Counted from the first letter of the stretch, positions 16,011 through 25,715 are shown. The stretch is DNA of 64,000 nt from Halanaerobacter jeridensis (GCF_016908315.1 NZ_JAFBDQ010000011.1:49093-113092), one strand, 5' to 3'. The notes: generated by a model from the letters alone, not told the origin. A program made the numbers and translations.

Positions 16011-17829
16011 AAAATTGATAATCGAGTTTAACTAAAGATTTAATATTTTCAGTGTGATTATCATAAGCAATATATGCTTCGATATCAATTGGTTTTAATC
16101 CTAATAAGTTAAAGTCTGTTTTATTTCCTAAACCATAAGTATAAGAATTTTCAAATGTATCTTTATAATCAATAAAGGTATAAATGCGAATATTAGTTAA
16201 CTGTAAGACATTTAACTCAATAGGGTCAATGAAATCATGATTATAAATAAAGTCGATACCTGCTTGTAGTTTAGTATCTTCTTGTACTGAATCACCACGA
16301 TAGATTAGAGGTGAAGGAATTATTTTAGTATTATTAAATACTACTTTAGGTTTTATTTGCCAGATATCACTAAGGTTATAGATGGTTTCTTGAGAAAAAA
16401 TAGCTGTTAAGTCATTCTCTTTAGAAATCACAGCATTTACTTCTCCTTGAGTTTTTTCGCGTGGTGGTCCAAACTCATACTGACTACCTGCATATAAGAA
16501 AGGATTGTGACCGATGTTTCCTACCCCTAGTGAATAATTATTCTTGTTTTGATAGTATTTAATTTCAGTTCTAAAGTCACTATAACTGTTGTTATTAACT
16601 TCAAATTTTGATTTAAAAAAGAAGTCGGTACTAGGTGATAATTGTTTCCATCTTAATTGAATGTCAATATCTTGGGCTTCATTATTAGTAGTTAAGACTT
16701 TGCTTTCTAACTGACCATCTTCTAACTGAAATCCATATTCAGCTTGTTTGAAATAAGTTGTTAATATGTTGTGAGTTAAAAAATTAGTCTCTTTTCCTGT
16801 ATGAAAGATAGGATTAAGTACTAAGGAATTATTTATTAAACGATCATTACGCAATAGCTCAAATTCGTCTGTTAAATCTATCATTTTGCGATTTTCTTGA
16901 TAATTAATCTTGATTTTATTTGCGTGCAACTGCTTTTTAATAGTTGGCATTTTAGCCATAGTTGTTTTATAACCGATATCAATTAGTTTTTGAGCTTGAG
17001 TGAAATCCATAAAAGAATAGTTGCTCACATCATGATTAATCACAATATCAGCATACTGATTTAGTATTTTGTTAGCATTTTGCTGCTGCATTAAGTTAAC
17101 AAAGCGGCCGATAGAGCGACTTGGAGTATTATATTTTTTATATGGTAATTTATCGAAAGCAGTAGTAGCAATTACAAAATCAGCTCCCAATATTTTAGCA
17201 GATTTAGCAGGTGACATTTCTACAATTCCCGGGTCAATTAAATAATGATTATCTTTTTGATAGGGAGGGAAATAATGAGGAATAGAATATGAACTTTGAA
17301 TTACTTTTGAAATCTGACCAGTAGTAGTTAAGTATTTATTCCCTGAAGTTAAATCAAAACTCAGTAGAGCAGTTGGCGTAGGAAAATCTTCCAATTTTTT
17401 ATAAGGAGCAATTTCTTCAATGAATTTATTTACCTGAGCAGTTTTTAATAAAGACTTATTAGAAGTGAAATTTAGATTAAATAATTTAGCAAAAGGATTT
17501 TTAGAAGCAATGTCTTCAATTTGTTCAATGGATAGACCGCTACCATACATTGTGCCAATGATAGAGCCCATGCTAGTACCAGTCACTAAATCAATAGGGA
17601 CTTGTTCTTCAATTAATGCTTTAAGAACACCAATATTGACTAAAGCTCTGGCTCCACCTCCGCTTAAGGCAACAGCAACAGTAGGAGATTCAAGAGATTG
17701 GAATCTCTGATAATCTTCAATTAAGTATGCTTCATCATTGAGATGCACAGTTTCTGCCGCTAAAACAGATTGAAAATTTAATAATACTAATGCCAATAAA
17801 ATTACTAAACAGATAAATTTTTGTTTCAT
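16009..17829 (-). CDS. Patatin-like phospholipase with C-terminal outer-membrane barrel-like region
   Basis: 606 aa. A signal peptide (cleavage near SVLAAE) precedes a patatin domain: oxyanion GGGARA (57-62), nucleophile Ser86 in GTSMG, and Asp199 in DPG. Residues about 300-606 are rich in alternating aromatic/polar strands and end in LDYQF, an aromatic C-terminus typical of outer-membrane barrels. The plan resembles PlpD-type autotransporters, where a secreted patatin is carried by a barrel. It supports an outer membrane in this organism. Lipid hydrolysis is expected; the substrate is unknown. The stop codon sits in the end of a repeat element. Confidence 0.85.
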   Translation of the reverse strand: MKQKFICLVILLALVLLNFQSVLAAETVHLNDEAYLIEDYQRFQSLESPTVAVALSGGGARALVNIGVLKALIEEQVPIDLVTGTSMGSIIGTMYGSGLSIEQIEDIASKNPFAKLFNLNFTSNKSLLKTAQVNKFIEEIAPYKKLEDFPTPTALLSFDLTSGNKYLTTTGQISKVIQSSYSIPHYFPPYQKDNHYLIDPGIVEMSPAKSAKILGADFVIATTAFDKLPYKKYNTPSRSIGRFVNLMQQQNANKILNQYADIVINHDVSNYSFMDFTQAQKLIDIGYKTTMAKMPTIKKQLHANKIKINYQENRKMIDLTDEFELLRNDRLINNSLVLNPIFHTGKETNFLTHNILTTYFKQAEYGFQLEDGQLESKVLTTNNEAQDIDIQLRWKQLSPSTDFFFKSKFEVNNNSYSDFRTEIKYYQNKNNYSLGVGNIGHNPFLYAGSQYEFGPPREKTQGEVNAVISKENDLTAIFSQETIYNLSDIWQIKPKVVFNNTKIIPSPLIYRGDSVQEDTKLQAGIDFIYNHDFIDPIELNVLQLTNIRIYTFIDYKDTFENSYTYGLGNKTDFNLLGLKPIDIEAYIAYDNHTENIKSLVKLDYQF

Positions 17830-17902
17830 CTTATAGAGGTCACCCTTTTCTTATTGAGAGAATTTATAATGATATTTAAGCATTAATATTAATTCTACTT
17901 TC

Positions 17903-17931
17903 ATTATATAAGATTGCTAAACCCCTGTCAA
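17903..17931 (-). promoter_or_regulatory. Consensus promoter of the patatin gene
   Basis: Minus strand TTGACA (17926-17931), 17-bp spacer, TATAAT (17903-17908). Confidence 0.8.
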
Positions 17932-17973
17932 TTAGGATAGTAAACAAAAATAACTAGTTATAAAGTAAAATTG

Positions 17974-18032
17974 TTGACTTTGAGGTAAAGATTTGATAAT
18001 ATATTGACTACACGGTCAAACTGACTAGTCAG
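17974..18032 (+). promoter_or_regulatory. Efflux operon promoter with two operator dyads
   Basis: TTGACT (17974-17979), 17-bp spacer, TAATAT (17997-18002). TTGAC-N6-GTCAA (18004-18019) and the perfect dyad CTGACTAGTCAG (18021-18032) follow over the start site. Placement suits autorepression by the TetR-family protein encoded next. Confidence 0.75.
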
Positions 18033-18061
18033 ACAATAAGCGCAGAAAGGAGCTTTCTTCT

Positions 18062-18655
18062 ATGGAGCAGAAAACAGAGCAAAAAAATCAAAGCAAAAAA
18101 GAAAAGGTTATTCAAGCTGCTATAAAATTATTTTCAGAACAGGGGTATCATGATACTGCTGTCTCTGAGATAGCTGATGAAGCTGAAGTAGCCAAAGGCA
18201 CGGTTTATTGGTACTTTGATAGTAAGGAACAGTTGTTTTGGGGAATTATAGTTTCTGAATTAGAATCTCTTAATACTCAATTAAAGAAGAAATTAAATGC
18301 GGAACATCAAAGTAGTATAGACAAGATTGAATCCGTAATTAGATTATATTTAGAATTCTTTAAGAATGGAAAAGAAACAGCTAAAATGATTCAAGAATGT
18401 TCAGTTAATCCTGGTGAATACTTTTATAATGAAATGTATAAATTAAGGAATGAAGCAGTTGACTATTTAGCTGAGATAATTAAAGTTGGACAAAAAAATG
18501 GAGAAATTAAAGAAGATATAAACCAAGAGGAAGTAGCTAACTTTATTTTAGGCTCTATTTTTGGTAGTTATAATCCTCATGCATATAAGTTAAAAGATAT
18601 AGAGGCAAAAGTTGATTTGGTATTAGATATTTTATGTAATGGGATTAAGGCATAG
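18062..18655 (+). CDS. TetR/AcrR family transcriptional regulator
   Basis: 197 aa. The N-terminal helix-turn-helix reads AAIKLFSEQGYHDTAVSEIADEAEV with KGTVYWYFDSKEQLF after it, the TetR signature. The C-terminal helical domain would bind a ligand. It is the first gene of the tolC-MFP-RND operon and lies just after two operator-like dyads, so it probably represses its own efflux operon until an effector is present. Confidence 0.9.
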   Translation: MEQKTEQKNQSKKEKVIQAAIKLFSEQGYHDTAVSEIADEAEVAKGTVYWYFDSKEQLFWGIIVSELESLNTQLKKKLNAEHQSSIDKIESVIRLYLEFFKNGKETAKMIQECSVNPGEYFYNEMYKLRNEAVDYLAEIIKVGQKNGEIKEDINQEEVANFILGSIFGSYNPHAYKLKDIEAKVDLVLDILCNGIKA

Positions 18656-18691
18656 TTAGAGTAAAATAAATTTAATAAAGGAGGAGTTTTA

Positions 18692-19972
18692 ATGAAGCGG
18701 AAATTGATTTATGCTTTGCTAGTAATATTAATAATTAGTTTTTCTACTGTTGGATTTGCTAATCAAGAAATCAATAAAGAAAAAGCAGTTGAACTAGCAT
18801 TAAAACAAAATTCTGAAATTCAAAAACTGAGAAAAGAAATTGAGAAGACCCAGGCTCAGTTAGAAGAAGCAGAAGGAGCTTTTTATCCTACTATAGATTT
18901 AGGGACTTCCTATACTCGTTTTGAAAATAAACGTCAGTTAGGAGCAGGTGTTTCTTCTAATGATAGCTATAATGTTAGTTTGGATTTGAAGCAGCCATTA
19001 TTTTTAGGTGGCGAGTTGAGAATCAATTATCAGATGATGAAGAATAGGTTACAGATGACTAAGTTGAATTTAGAACAAAAGAAGGAAGAAATTACTTATC
19101 AAGTTTTAAAGCAGTATTATAATGTATTAAAAGCTAAGAAGATGCTCAATGTGCGAGAACAACAGTTAAAGCAAAACAAGCGTTATGTAGAAGTTGCTAG
19201 AGCTAATAAGGAAGTAGGGACTCATACTAAGACAGATCTTTTGCAAGCTAAGGTTAGTTATAATCAAGCCCAACAAGAAAAATTAGTAGCAGAGAATAAT
19301 TTAGAAACTGCTAAATTAGCTTTGAAGAATACTTTGAATTTAGCAGATGATAAAAACTTAACTATTACTGATAGTTTGAGTTGGGAGCAGAAAAAATTCA
19401 AATTAGATGAAGTTTATGATTATGCTTTGAATAATAAAGTTGCTTTTAAACTATTAAAATTACAGAAAGAAACTGCAGAGCTTGATTTACAGAGTAAGAA
19501 AAATCGAGATATCTATCCTGATGTTAACTTACTAGCAGGTTATGAAGCAACAGATGACCACTTGTCTGTGGATGGTAATTGGCAGACTACATTGAGTATT
19601 AGTTATAATATATTTAATGGTGGTCGAGACCAAGATAAGATTAAGCAGAAAGAAAAAGAGTTAGAAAAAGTAAAAATAGACGAAAAACAGACTAAAGATG
19701 ATATTAAATTGGCAATAAAAAATTCTTTATTAAATCTTAGAGCAGCAAGAGATAGAATTAAATTAAGCAAATTGAATCTAAAGCAGGCTGAAGAAAATTT
19801 AGATGATAATGAATTCAAATTTAAAGAAGGTTTAATTACTAGTCTGGATTTATTAAATGTGCAGACTAGTTATCAGCAAGTTAAGATGCAGTATTATCAG
19901 GCGATTTATGACTATAATTTAGCAGTGGCTGAATTAAATAAAGCTATGGGAAAGATCGAAGAGCTAAATTAA
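18692..19972 (+). CDS. TolC-family outer membrane efflux protein
   Basis: 426 aa with a signal peptide (cleavage near VGFANQE) and two long coiled-coil halves rich in Gln/Lys/Glu/Leu, each followed by a barrel-strand region, as in TolC. It forms the outer-membrane duct of the pump encoded by the next two genes. GGAGGAG precedes the ATG. Its presence implies an outer membrane. Downstream spacing is 25 bp. Confidence 0.9.
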   Translation: MKRKLIYALLVILIISFSTVGFANQEINKEKAVELALKQNSEIQKLRKEIEKTQAQLEEAEGAFYPTIDLGTSYTRFENKRQLGAGVSSNDSYNVSLDLKQPLFLGGELRINYQMMKNRLQMTKLNLEQKKEEITYQVLKQYYNVLKAKKMLNVREQQLKQNKRYVEVARANKEVGTHTKTDLLQAKVSYNQAQQEKLVAENNLETAKLALKNTLNLADDKNLTITDSLSWEQKKFKLDEVYDYALNNKVAFKLLKLQKETAELDLQSKKNRDIYPDVNLLAGYEATDDHLSVDGNWQTTLSISYNIFNGGRDQDKIKQKEKELEKVKIDEKQTKDDIKLAIKNSLLNLRAARDRIKLSKLNLKQAEENLDDNEFKFKEGLITSLDLLNVQTSYQQVKMQYYQAIYDYNLAVAELNKAMGKIEELN

Positions 19973-19997
19973 AAATTAAAATTTGGGAGGAGATAGC

Positions 19998-21269
19998 ATG
20001 AATAAATATTATAAGAACATAATAGTAATTGCTTTAGTAATTGGATTAACAGCTGGTATTTTCACAGGCTGTGGCTCTAAAGGAGAAGAAGCAAGTAAGT
20101 CCTCAAAAGAAAAAACGCAAGAAAATAACGGGATTCCAGTAGAAGTTATTAAAGCTGATACTGGAGAGATAGTTAATCATATTACTGTAACTGGTACTTC
20201 AGAAGCAATTAAATCAGCTCAATTAACTCCGCAATTACAAGAAACAGTAGATAAAGTTTTAGTAGATACAGGTGACCGAGTTCAAAAGGGAGCAACTTTA
20301 GTGCAGCTAGATCAGGAAGATATTAAAGCTAATATAAATGTAGCTAGAGCAGGTTTAGAAACAGCTCAAGCAGGGTTAGAAGAAATGATGGCAGGAGCAC
20401 GCGAAGAGGAAATTGATAAATTAAAAGCGCAAGTTGAACAGGCAAAAGCAAATTACGAGCAAGCTGAGAGTGATTATGAACGCTATCAAAGATTATATGA
20501 TAAAGAAGTGATTTCTAAGCAGCAGTTTGAAGGTATTAAGACTAAATATATTAGTGCTAAAAACAGTTATAAATCTGTTCAAGAATCTTTAAAAATGGCT
20601 CAAGCTGGGCCAACTAAAGAGCAAATTAAAACTCAGCGGGCCCAGGTTAAGCAAGCTCAAGCACAGTTAGATACAGCTAAATTAAATTTAGCTAAAACTA
20701 AAATCACGGCTCCTTTTTCCGGTTTAGTAGCTGAAGTAAATACTGAAGAAGGAGAAATGGTGGGAACACAGCCAGTAGTGTCTATTGTAGATTTAAGTAC
20801 AATTGAAATTCAAACGTATGTTAGTGAAAACAATGTAAACAAATTAGAATTAGGACAACAAGTAGAAGTTGATTTCAATGCATTAGCTAATAAATTAAAG
20901 GGACGAATTAAAAATATTAGTCCGACTTTAAATCAACGTGAAAAAGGATTTGCAATTAAGATTAAAGTTAATAATAGTGGACAGCTAATTAAATCGGGGA
21001 TGTATGCTGAAATCAAAATAGAAACTCAGCGTAGTAGCGGTAATTTAGTAATTCCTAAACAATCCTTACTTAGAGAGAATGGTAGTGCTTATGTGTTTAA
21101 AGTAGAAGCTAATAAAGCAGTGAAAGAAGAAGTTACTACTGGATTAACTACAGCCAGTGAAGTAGAAATTTTATCAGGTTTAGATAATGGAGATAAAGTA
21201 ATTACTGTTGGTGCAGAAAGAGTTACAGATGGATATGATGTAAGAGTCGTTGGAGGAGGTGGGCAATAA
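19998..21269 (+). CDS. RND efflux periplasmic adaptor (MFP), lipoprotein
   Basis: 423 aa from ATG 19998 (GGGAGGAG upstream). The lipobox ends at Cys25 (IFTGC), so the adaptor is lipid-anchored. The lipoyl halves flank an alpha-helical hairpin (about 100-215), with KITAPFSGLVAEVN and NLVIPKQSLLRENG as typical MFP segments. It bridges the RND pump and the TolC protein. Its stop overlaps the start of the pump gene (TAATG), showing tight coupling. Confidence 0.92.
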   Translation: MNKYYKNIIVIALVIGLTAGIFTGCGSKGEEASKSSKEKTQENNGIPVEVIKADTGEIVNHITVTGTSEAIKSAQLTPQLQETVDKVLVDTGDRVQKGATLVQLDQEDIKANINVARAGLETAQAGLEEMMAGAREEEIDKLKAQVEQAKANYEQAESDYERYQRLYDKEVISKQQFEGIKTKYISAKNSYKSVQESLKMAQAGPTKEQIKTQRAQVKQAQAQLDTAKLNLAKTKITAPFSGLVAEVNTEEGEMVGTQPVVSIVDLSTIEIQTYVSENNVNKLELGQQVEVDFNALANKLKGRIKNISPTLNQREKGFAIKIKVNNSGQLIKSGMYAEIKIETQRSSGNLVIPKQSLLRENGSAYVFKVEANKAVKEEVTTGLTTASEVEILSGLDNGDKVITVGAERVTDGYDVRVVGGGGQ

Positions 21270-24200
21270 TGAAGCTCTCTGATTTTTCAGTTGATCGGCC
21301 CATTGCTATTACAATGTTCGTACTATTGGTGGTATTAATTGGAGCAGTAGGTTTTACAGAATTAGGAGTGCAGTTAATGCCAGAATTAGAACTGCCATTT
21401 GTAGTAGTCCAAACGCAATATAATGGTGCTACCCCCGAAGAAGTAGAGGATTCAGTCACTAAAACTTTAGAGGAAACAGTTGCTACTGTAGAAGGTTTAG
21501 ATACAATTAGTTCGACTAGTAGAGAAAATATGTCTACAATTTTCTTAGAGTTTAATTGGGATATTGATGTAGATAATGCTAAAGCTGATGTAAGAGATAA
21601 AATAGATATGGTTAAAGATGCACTGCCAGATGGTGCAGATGAGCCAGTAATTATGCAGTTTGACCCGGCTAATCGACCAGTCGTTAAAATTGCTTTATCT
21701 GGTCCTAATTTAACCTATTTAAAAGATTTAGCTGAAGATAAATTTCAAACTCAGTTAGAAACTATATCTGGTGTGGCTTCGGTAGATATGAAAGGTGAAC
21801 TAAGTCGTGAAATTCAAATTAGAGTTAAGCAAGAAAAAATGAATGCTTATGGGTTAACTTTTAATGATATTTCTTCGGGCATTAAAAGTTCTAATTTAGA
21901 TATGAGTGTAGGAGAAATAAATGATGGTGTTAAAGAGTTAACTGTCAAAGGAAAAGGAGAATTTGATAGTGTAGAAGAAATTAGAAATATTCAATTAATA
22001 ACTGCTAACGGCAGACAGATAAATTTATCTGATGTAGCTGTAGTTAGAGACACTCATTCAGAAATTGCTCAGTATAGTTATTTGAATGGAAAAAGAAGTA
22101 TTACTTTAGGGGTTAAAAAGCAGAATGATGCTAATACTGTAGAAGTTGCTGATGCAGTTAAAAAACGTGTTGAAGAATTAAAACAAAATGTCCCTGGTAA
22201 TATTGATGTTAAAGTGATCTCTGATTCATCAGAGTTTATTAAAGATTCAATTGCTAGTGTGCAGCAAAACTTTATGACAGGTGGTATTTTAGCAGTTATA
22301 ATTTTATTCTTATTCTTAAGAAATGTTAGAACAACAGTAGTTATTTCAACTGCTATACCGACATCTGTAATTGCTACTTTAGGAATGATGTATTTTGGTG
22401 ATTTAAGTCTAAATAACTTAACCTTAGGTGGATTAAGTTTAGGTATTGGTATGTTACTCGATAACTCGGTGGTAGTTTTAGAGAATATTTATCGTCATCA
22501 TCACGAAGGACTGGGGCGGATCCAAGCTGCTAAAGAAGGAGCAGCAGAAGTAGGAATGGCTATTTTTGCTTCGACGATGACAACAGTAATTGTATTTTTA
22601 CCAATGATTTTTGTTGATGGTATTGCTGGTGAAATATTCACACCAATGTCTAAAACAATAGCCTTTTCTTTATTAGCGTCATTATTAGTTGCTTTAACAT
22701 TTATTCCAATGTTATCATCTAAACTACTGCGAGTAGAAATTGATGAAGAGAAGAATAAACAAGGTAAAGTAACTAAAACTTATAAAAGTATTTTATGTTG
22801 GTGTTTAAATCGTCGTTATTTAATAGCAGGTTCTTTAATTGTTATTTTAGTCTTATTTGGATTTGGGTTGATCAAAGGATATATTCCACTGCAGACAGAG
22901 TTCTTCCCTAAGTCAGACCGGGGGAAAGTAAATGTCTACTTTGAATTGGCCCAAGGAACTCAATTAGATAAGACTAATCAGTTTGTTATGAACGCTAAAG
23001 ATAATATTAATGAAATTCCTGAAATAAAAGATATTTCTAGTGAAGTAGGTTCCAATAATAATAGTTATGAAGGAGAAATAGAGGTTGATTTAGTAGATTT
23101 AGCTAAAAGAGAGCGTGGAGTCACTAAAGTAGCTGAGGTTATTAGAACTAAATTAAATGATTTAGCAGGGGCCAAGATTAATGTTGTGCCACAAACTTCA
23201 ATGATGGGACGTCAAGGCAAAGGTGGGGGAGCAATTACTATTAATGTTAAAGGTCTTGATTTAGATACTTTATTGAATTTAGCGAATGAAATTGAAACTA
23301 AAGTGGAAAATACAGAGGGCACAAGAAATATTGCGATTACACCTAAAGCTAGTAAGCCAGAATTAGAGATTATTCCTCGCGAAAATTTAGCTAAAGAAAT
23401 GGGGATTACTAAACAGCAGTTATTCTCTACTATTGATACTGCAGTTGATGGTTCAGATGTCAGTAAATATAAAGAAGATGGAGAAGAGTATGATATTAGA
23501 TTGAAGTTATTTGATGAAGAAAGTAATTCCATCAATCAGTTATTAAATATTAAAATCAATTCTCCACAGGGAGGAGTCGTTCCTCTAAGTCAAATAGCTG
23601 ATATGAGATATGCTACTGGGCCAAATGCTATTGAACGTGAAGAACAAGAACGTAAATTTACTATTGGTACAGATACTTATCAGCGTAGTTTAGGTGCTGT
23701 ACTAGAAGATATTAAAACAAAACTAGGTAAGATGGATTTACCAGAAGGATATAGTATTAATTACAAAGGTGATGCTGGTGATATGAGAGAATCATTCCAA
23801 GAGCTAGGGCAAGCAATGATAATGGCAATAGTATTAGTTTACATGGTCATGGCTGCTCAGTTTGAATCATTAGTTCATCCTTTTGTAATTATGTTTACAG
23901 TACCTATTTCATTAATCGGAGCAATTACAGCCTTAGTAGTAACTGGAATACCACTAAGTATTAATGGGTTCATTGGTATCATTATGTTAGTCGGTATCGT
24001 TGTAAATAATGGTATTGTATTAGTGGATTACATTAATACCCGACGTGAGTTTGAAGATCGTGAAGAAGCAATTCTAAATGCGGGTCCCATTCGATTACGA
24101 CCCGTATTGATGACAGCTTCGACTACTATGCTTGCTATGGTACCTTTAGCATTAGGAATCGGAGCCGGAGCAGAAATGCAGCAGGCAATGGCGATTGTAG

Positions 24201-24358
24201 TAATCGGTGGTCTATTACTTGCTACATTCTTGACTTTGGTAATTGTACCAGTTATTTATGATATTATGGAAGACCTATCAGCAGTAGTATCCGGATTCTT
24301 CCGTAAGTTGCTGCATGGAGAAGAACCACAGCAACCAAGCAATAATGAGAGTATATAG
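21269..24358 (+). CDS. RND efflux transporter (AcrB/SwrC-like, HAE1-type)
   Basis: 1029 aa, full length for the family. Twelve TM helices, with the large periplasmic loops after TM1 and TM7. N-terminus FSVDRPIAITMFVLLVVLIG and motif GIGMLLDNSVVVLENI in TM4; the second Asp of the AcrB pair is Asn, common in Firmicute SwrC-type pumps. A second-half LVGIVVNNGIVLVDYIN motif is present. Uses proton flow to export amphiphilic compounds through the MFP and TolC partners of the same operon. The last 40 bp of the gene are duplicated 139 bp downstream. Confidence 0.93.
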   Translation: MKLSDFSVDRPIAITMFVLLVVLIGAVGFTELGVQLMPELELPFVVVQTQYNGATPEEVEDSVTKTLEETVATVEGLDTISSTSRENMSTIFLEFNWDIDVDNAKADVRDKIDMVKDALPDGADEPVIMQFDPANRPVVKIALSGPNLTYLKDLAEDKFQTQLETISGVASVDMKGELSREIQIRVKQEKMNAYGLTFNDISSGIKSSNLDMSVGEINDGVKELTVKGKGEFDSVEEIRNIQLITANGRQINLSDVAVVRDTHSEIAQYSYLNGKRSITLGVKKQNDANTVEVADAVKKRVEELKQNVPGNIDVKVISDSSEFIKDSIASVQQNFMTGGILAVIILFLFLRNVRTTVVISTAIPTSVIATLGMMYFGDLSLNNLTLGGLSLGIGMLLDNSVVVLENIYRHHHEGLGRIQAAKEGAAEVGMAIFASTMTTVIVFLPMIFVDGIAGEIFTPMSKTIAFSLLASLLVALTFIPMLSSKLLRVEIDEEKNKQGKVTKTYKSILCWCLNRRYLIAGSLIVILVLFGFGLIKGYIPLQTEFFPKSDRGKVNVYFELAQGTQLDKTNQFVMNAKDNINEIPEIKDISSEVGSNNNSYEGEIEVDLVDLAKRERGVTKVAEVIRTKLNDLAGAKINVVPQTSMMGRQGKGGGAITINVKGLDLDTLLNLANEIETKVENTEGTRNIAITPKASKPELEIIPRENLAKEMGITKQQLFSTIDTAVDGSDVSKYKEDGEEYDIRLKLFDEESNSINQLLNIKINSPQGGVVPLSQIADMRYATGPNAIEREEQERKFTIGTDTYQRSLGAVLEDIKTKLGKMDLPEGYSINYKGDAGDMRESFQELGQAMIMAIVLVYMVMAAQFESLVHPFVIMFTVPISLIGAITALVVTGIPLSINGFIGIIMLVGIVVNNGIVLVDYINTRREFEDREEAILNAGPIRLRPVLMTASTTMLAMVPLALGIGAGAEMQQAMAIVVIGGLLLATFLTLVIVPVIYDIMEDLSAVVSGFFRKLLHGEEPQQPSNNESI

Positions 24359-24590
24359 ATTGCGCACTTAATGTGCAATAAAATAAGTGCCTAGGGCGAC
24401 ACGGAGGGTTTTTCGTCTTTTAAAAACCCGGAGGGACAAAAGATAGTGAGCACTTAGAATAGAACCACAGCAACCAAGCGAAAACCAAAGCATGTAGCTT
24501 GCGCACTTAATTAGCTCTAAGCAGAGTGTCTAGGACGACACGAAGAGTTTTGTGAGCAAAAATCGGAGGCACTTAATGAGCTTTAAATAG
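24321..24590 (+). repeat. Tandem 139-bp duplication covering the 3' end of the RND gene (fills 24359-24741 gap)
   Basis: Copy 1 (24321-24459) begins inside the pump gene with AGAACCACAGCAACCAAGC; copy 2 starts at 24460 with the same block. TGCGCACTTAA (24361 and 24500) and the CTAGG-CGACACG block repeat at exactly the same 139-bp offset. Copy 1 includes a hairpin AAGTGC ... GGGTTTTT/AAAAACCC ... GCACTT with purine-rich CGGAGGG on both sides. Copy 2 has diverged. No gene is seen. Confidence 0.75.
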
Positions 24591-24602
24591 AGTGATTATA
24601 GC

Positions 24603-24645
24603 AAGGTGTTAGTTAGAATCAATTCTAGCTAACACCTTTTTTATC
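24603..24645 (+). terminator. Terminator after efflux operon
   Basis: 16-bp stem 24603-24618 with 24623-24638 (one G-T pair), loop TCAA, then a T run. Confidence 0.9.
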
Positions 24646-24676
24646 ATTTAGCGGATTATAATTTGTGACTTTGGAT

Positions 24677-24705
24677 TTGGATAGCTTTTTATTTAATGAT
24701 ATAAT
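24677..24705 (+). promoter_or_regulatory. Promoter of the HepT/MntA pair
   Basis: TTGGAT (24677-24682), 17-bp spacer, TATAAT (24700-24705). Confidence 0.6.
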
Positions 24706-24741
24706 ATAATTAAACTTAAATTATTATGGACGTGATAGCTC

Positions 24742-25155
24742 ATGATAGATAAAAGTAATGTCAAAAAAATTATTAAAGAATATTGTGCTAAAAATAAGAA
24801 TATAATAGCTGTTTATTTATTTGGTTCTTTAGCCCGAGGAACTTTTAGTAAAAACAGTGATATTGATTTATCACTGATGGTGAATCGTGAATTAAATAAA
24901 ATGGAAAAATTTAATTTAAAATTAGAAGTTGCTGTTGATTTAGAGGAATTATTAGATAGAGAAGTTGATATTATTATTTTTTCTAATGCTGATTTGAGAT
25001 TAAAACATCAGATTATTAAAGGTGAATTAATTTTAGGAAAAAATAATAAATTAAGAGTTAGAGAAGAAAGTAAAGCAGTTAGTGAATATTTGGATATGAA
25101 ATACTTTTATGATAAATATGAAGAAGAATTGGGAAAGGGGTTTTTAAATGGTTGA
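24742..25155 (+). CDS. mntA: MntA-type nucleotidyltransferase antitoxin
   Basis: 137 aa with the minimal nucleotidyltransferase fold. GS-x10-DxD is complete (Gly28, Ser29, Asp40, Asp42) in the context YLFGSLARGTFSKNSDIDL. In characterised pairs MntA AMPylates the HEPN toxin HepT and silences it. The next gene encodes HepT and overlaps by 8 bp, so the two form a type VII-like toxin-antitoxin module. The symbol follows that system, not manganese transport. Confidence 0.85.
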   Translation: MIDKSNVKKIIKEYCAKNKNIIAVYLFGSLARGTFSKNSDIDLSLMVNRELNKMEKFNLKLEVAVDLEELLDREVDIIIFSNADLRLKHQIIKGELILGKNNKLRVREESKAVSEYLDMKYFYDKYEEELGKGFLNG

Positions 25156-25561
25156 TAAAGATTTGGTTAGGAGTAGATTATTGAAATTGGAGGAATATAT
25201 TAATGATTTAAAGGAATATCAAAACATTAAATTTGTTAAATATCAAAATGATAAATTAATCAAACGTTTTGTAGAAAGAACATTACAATTAGCTATAGAA
25301 TCTTGTCTTGATATTGGAAATCATATTATTAGCGATGAAAGATTAGGTACCGCAGATACTAATGCAGATATTATCAGAATTTTAGCAGAGAATGATATAA
25401 TAAAAAGAAATGTAGAGCAATATATTAAAATGTCTAAATTCAGAAATGTGATTGTTCATGACTATGCAACTGTAGATGATAAAGTCATTTATCAGATTTT
25501 AACTAATAATTTGAAAGATATAGAGATACTATTTAATTGGTACCGTGAATATATAAATTAA
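25148..25561 (+). CDS. hepT: HepT-type HEPN ribonuclease toxin
   Basis: 137-aa all-helical HEPN protein. The R-x4-H-x-Y RNase motif is intact (Arg99, His104, Tyr106 in RNVIVHDY); the Tyr is the residue AMPylated in known pairs. Overlaps the upstream MntA gene. Predicted to cleave RNA when not modified. No sign of decay, so the module may be active. Confidence 0.85.
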   Translation: MVDKDLVRSRLLKLEEYINDLKEYQNIKFVKYQNDKLIKRFVERTLQLAIESCLDIGNHIISDERLGTADTNADIIRILAENDIIKRNVEQYIKMSKFRNVIVHDYATVDDKVIYQILTNNLKDIEILFNWYREYIN

Positions 25562-25578
25562 ATACTTACATAAATTTT

Positions 25579-25606
25579 AACCCGTTTTTAACGGGTTATT
25601 TTTTTA
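25579..25606 (+). terminator. Terminator after hepT
   Basis: AACCCGTT-TTT-AACGGGTT (25579-25597) then a T run. Confidence 0.85.
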
Positions 25607-25715
25607 TGTCTCAGTTAGAAAATTTTGGACAAGAATCGAATTAACCTTTATAATAAGTAATAAGATTATATAATTTAAAGGAAAAACAAAAAAAGATTAG
25701 GATTGGTGTTTAATA

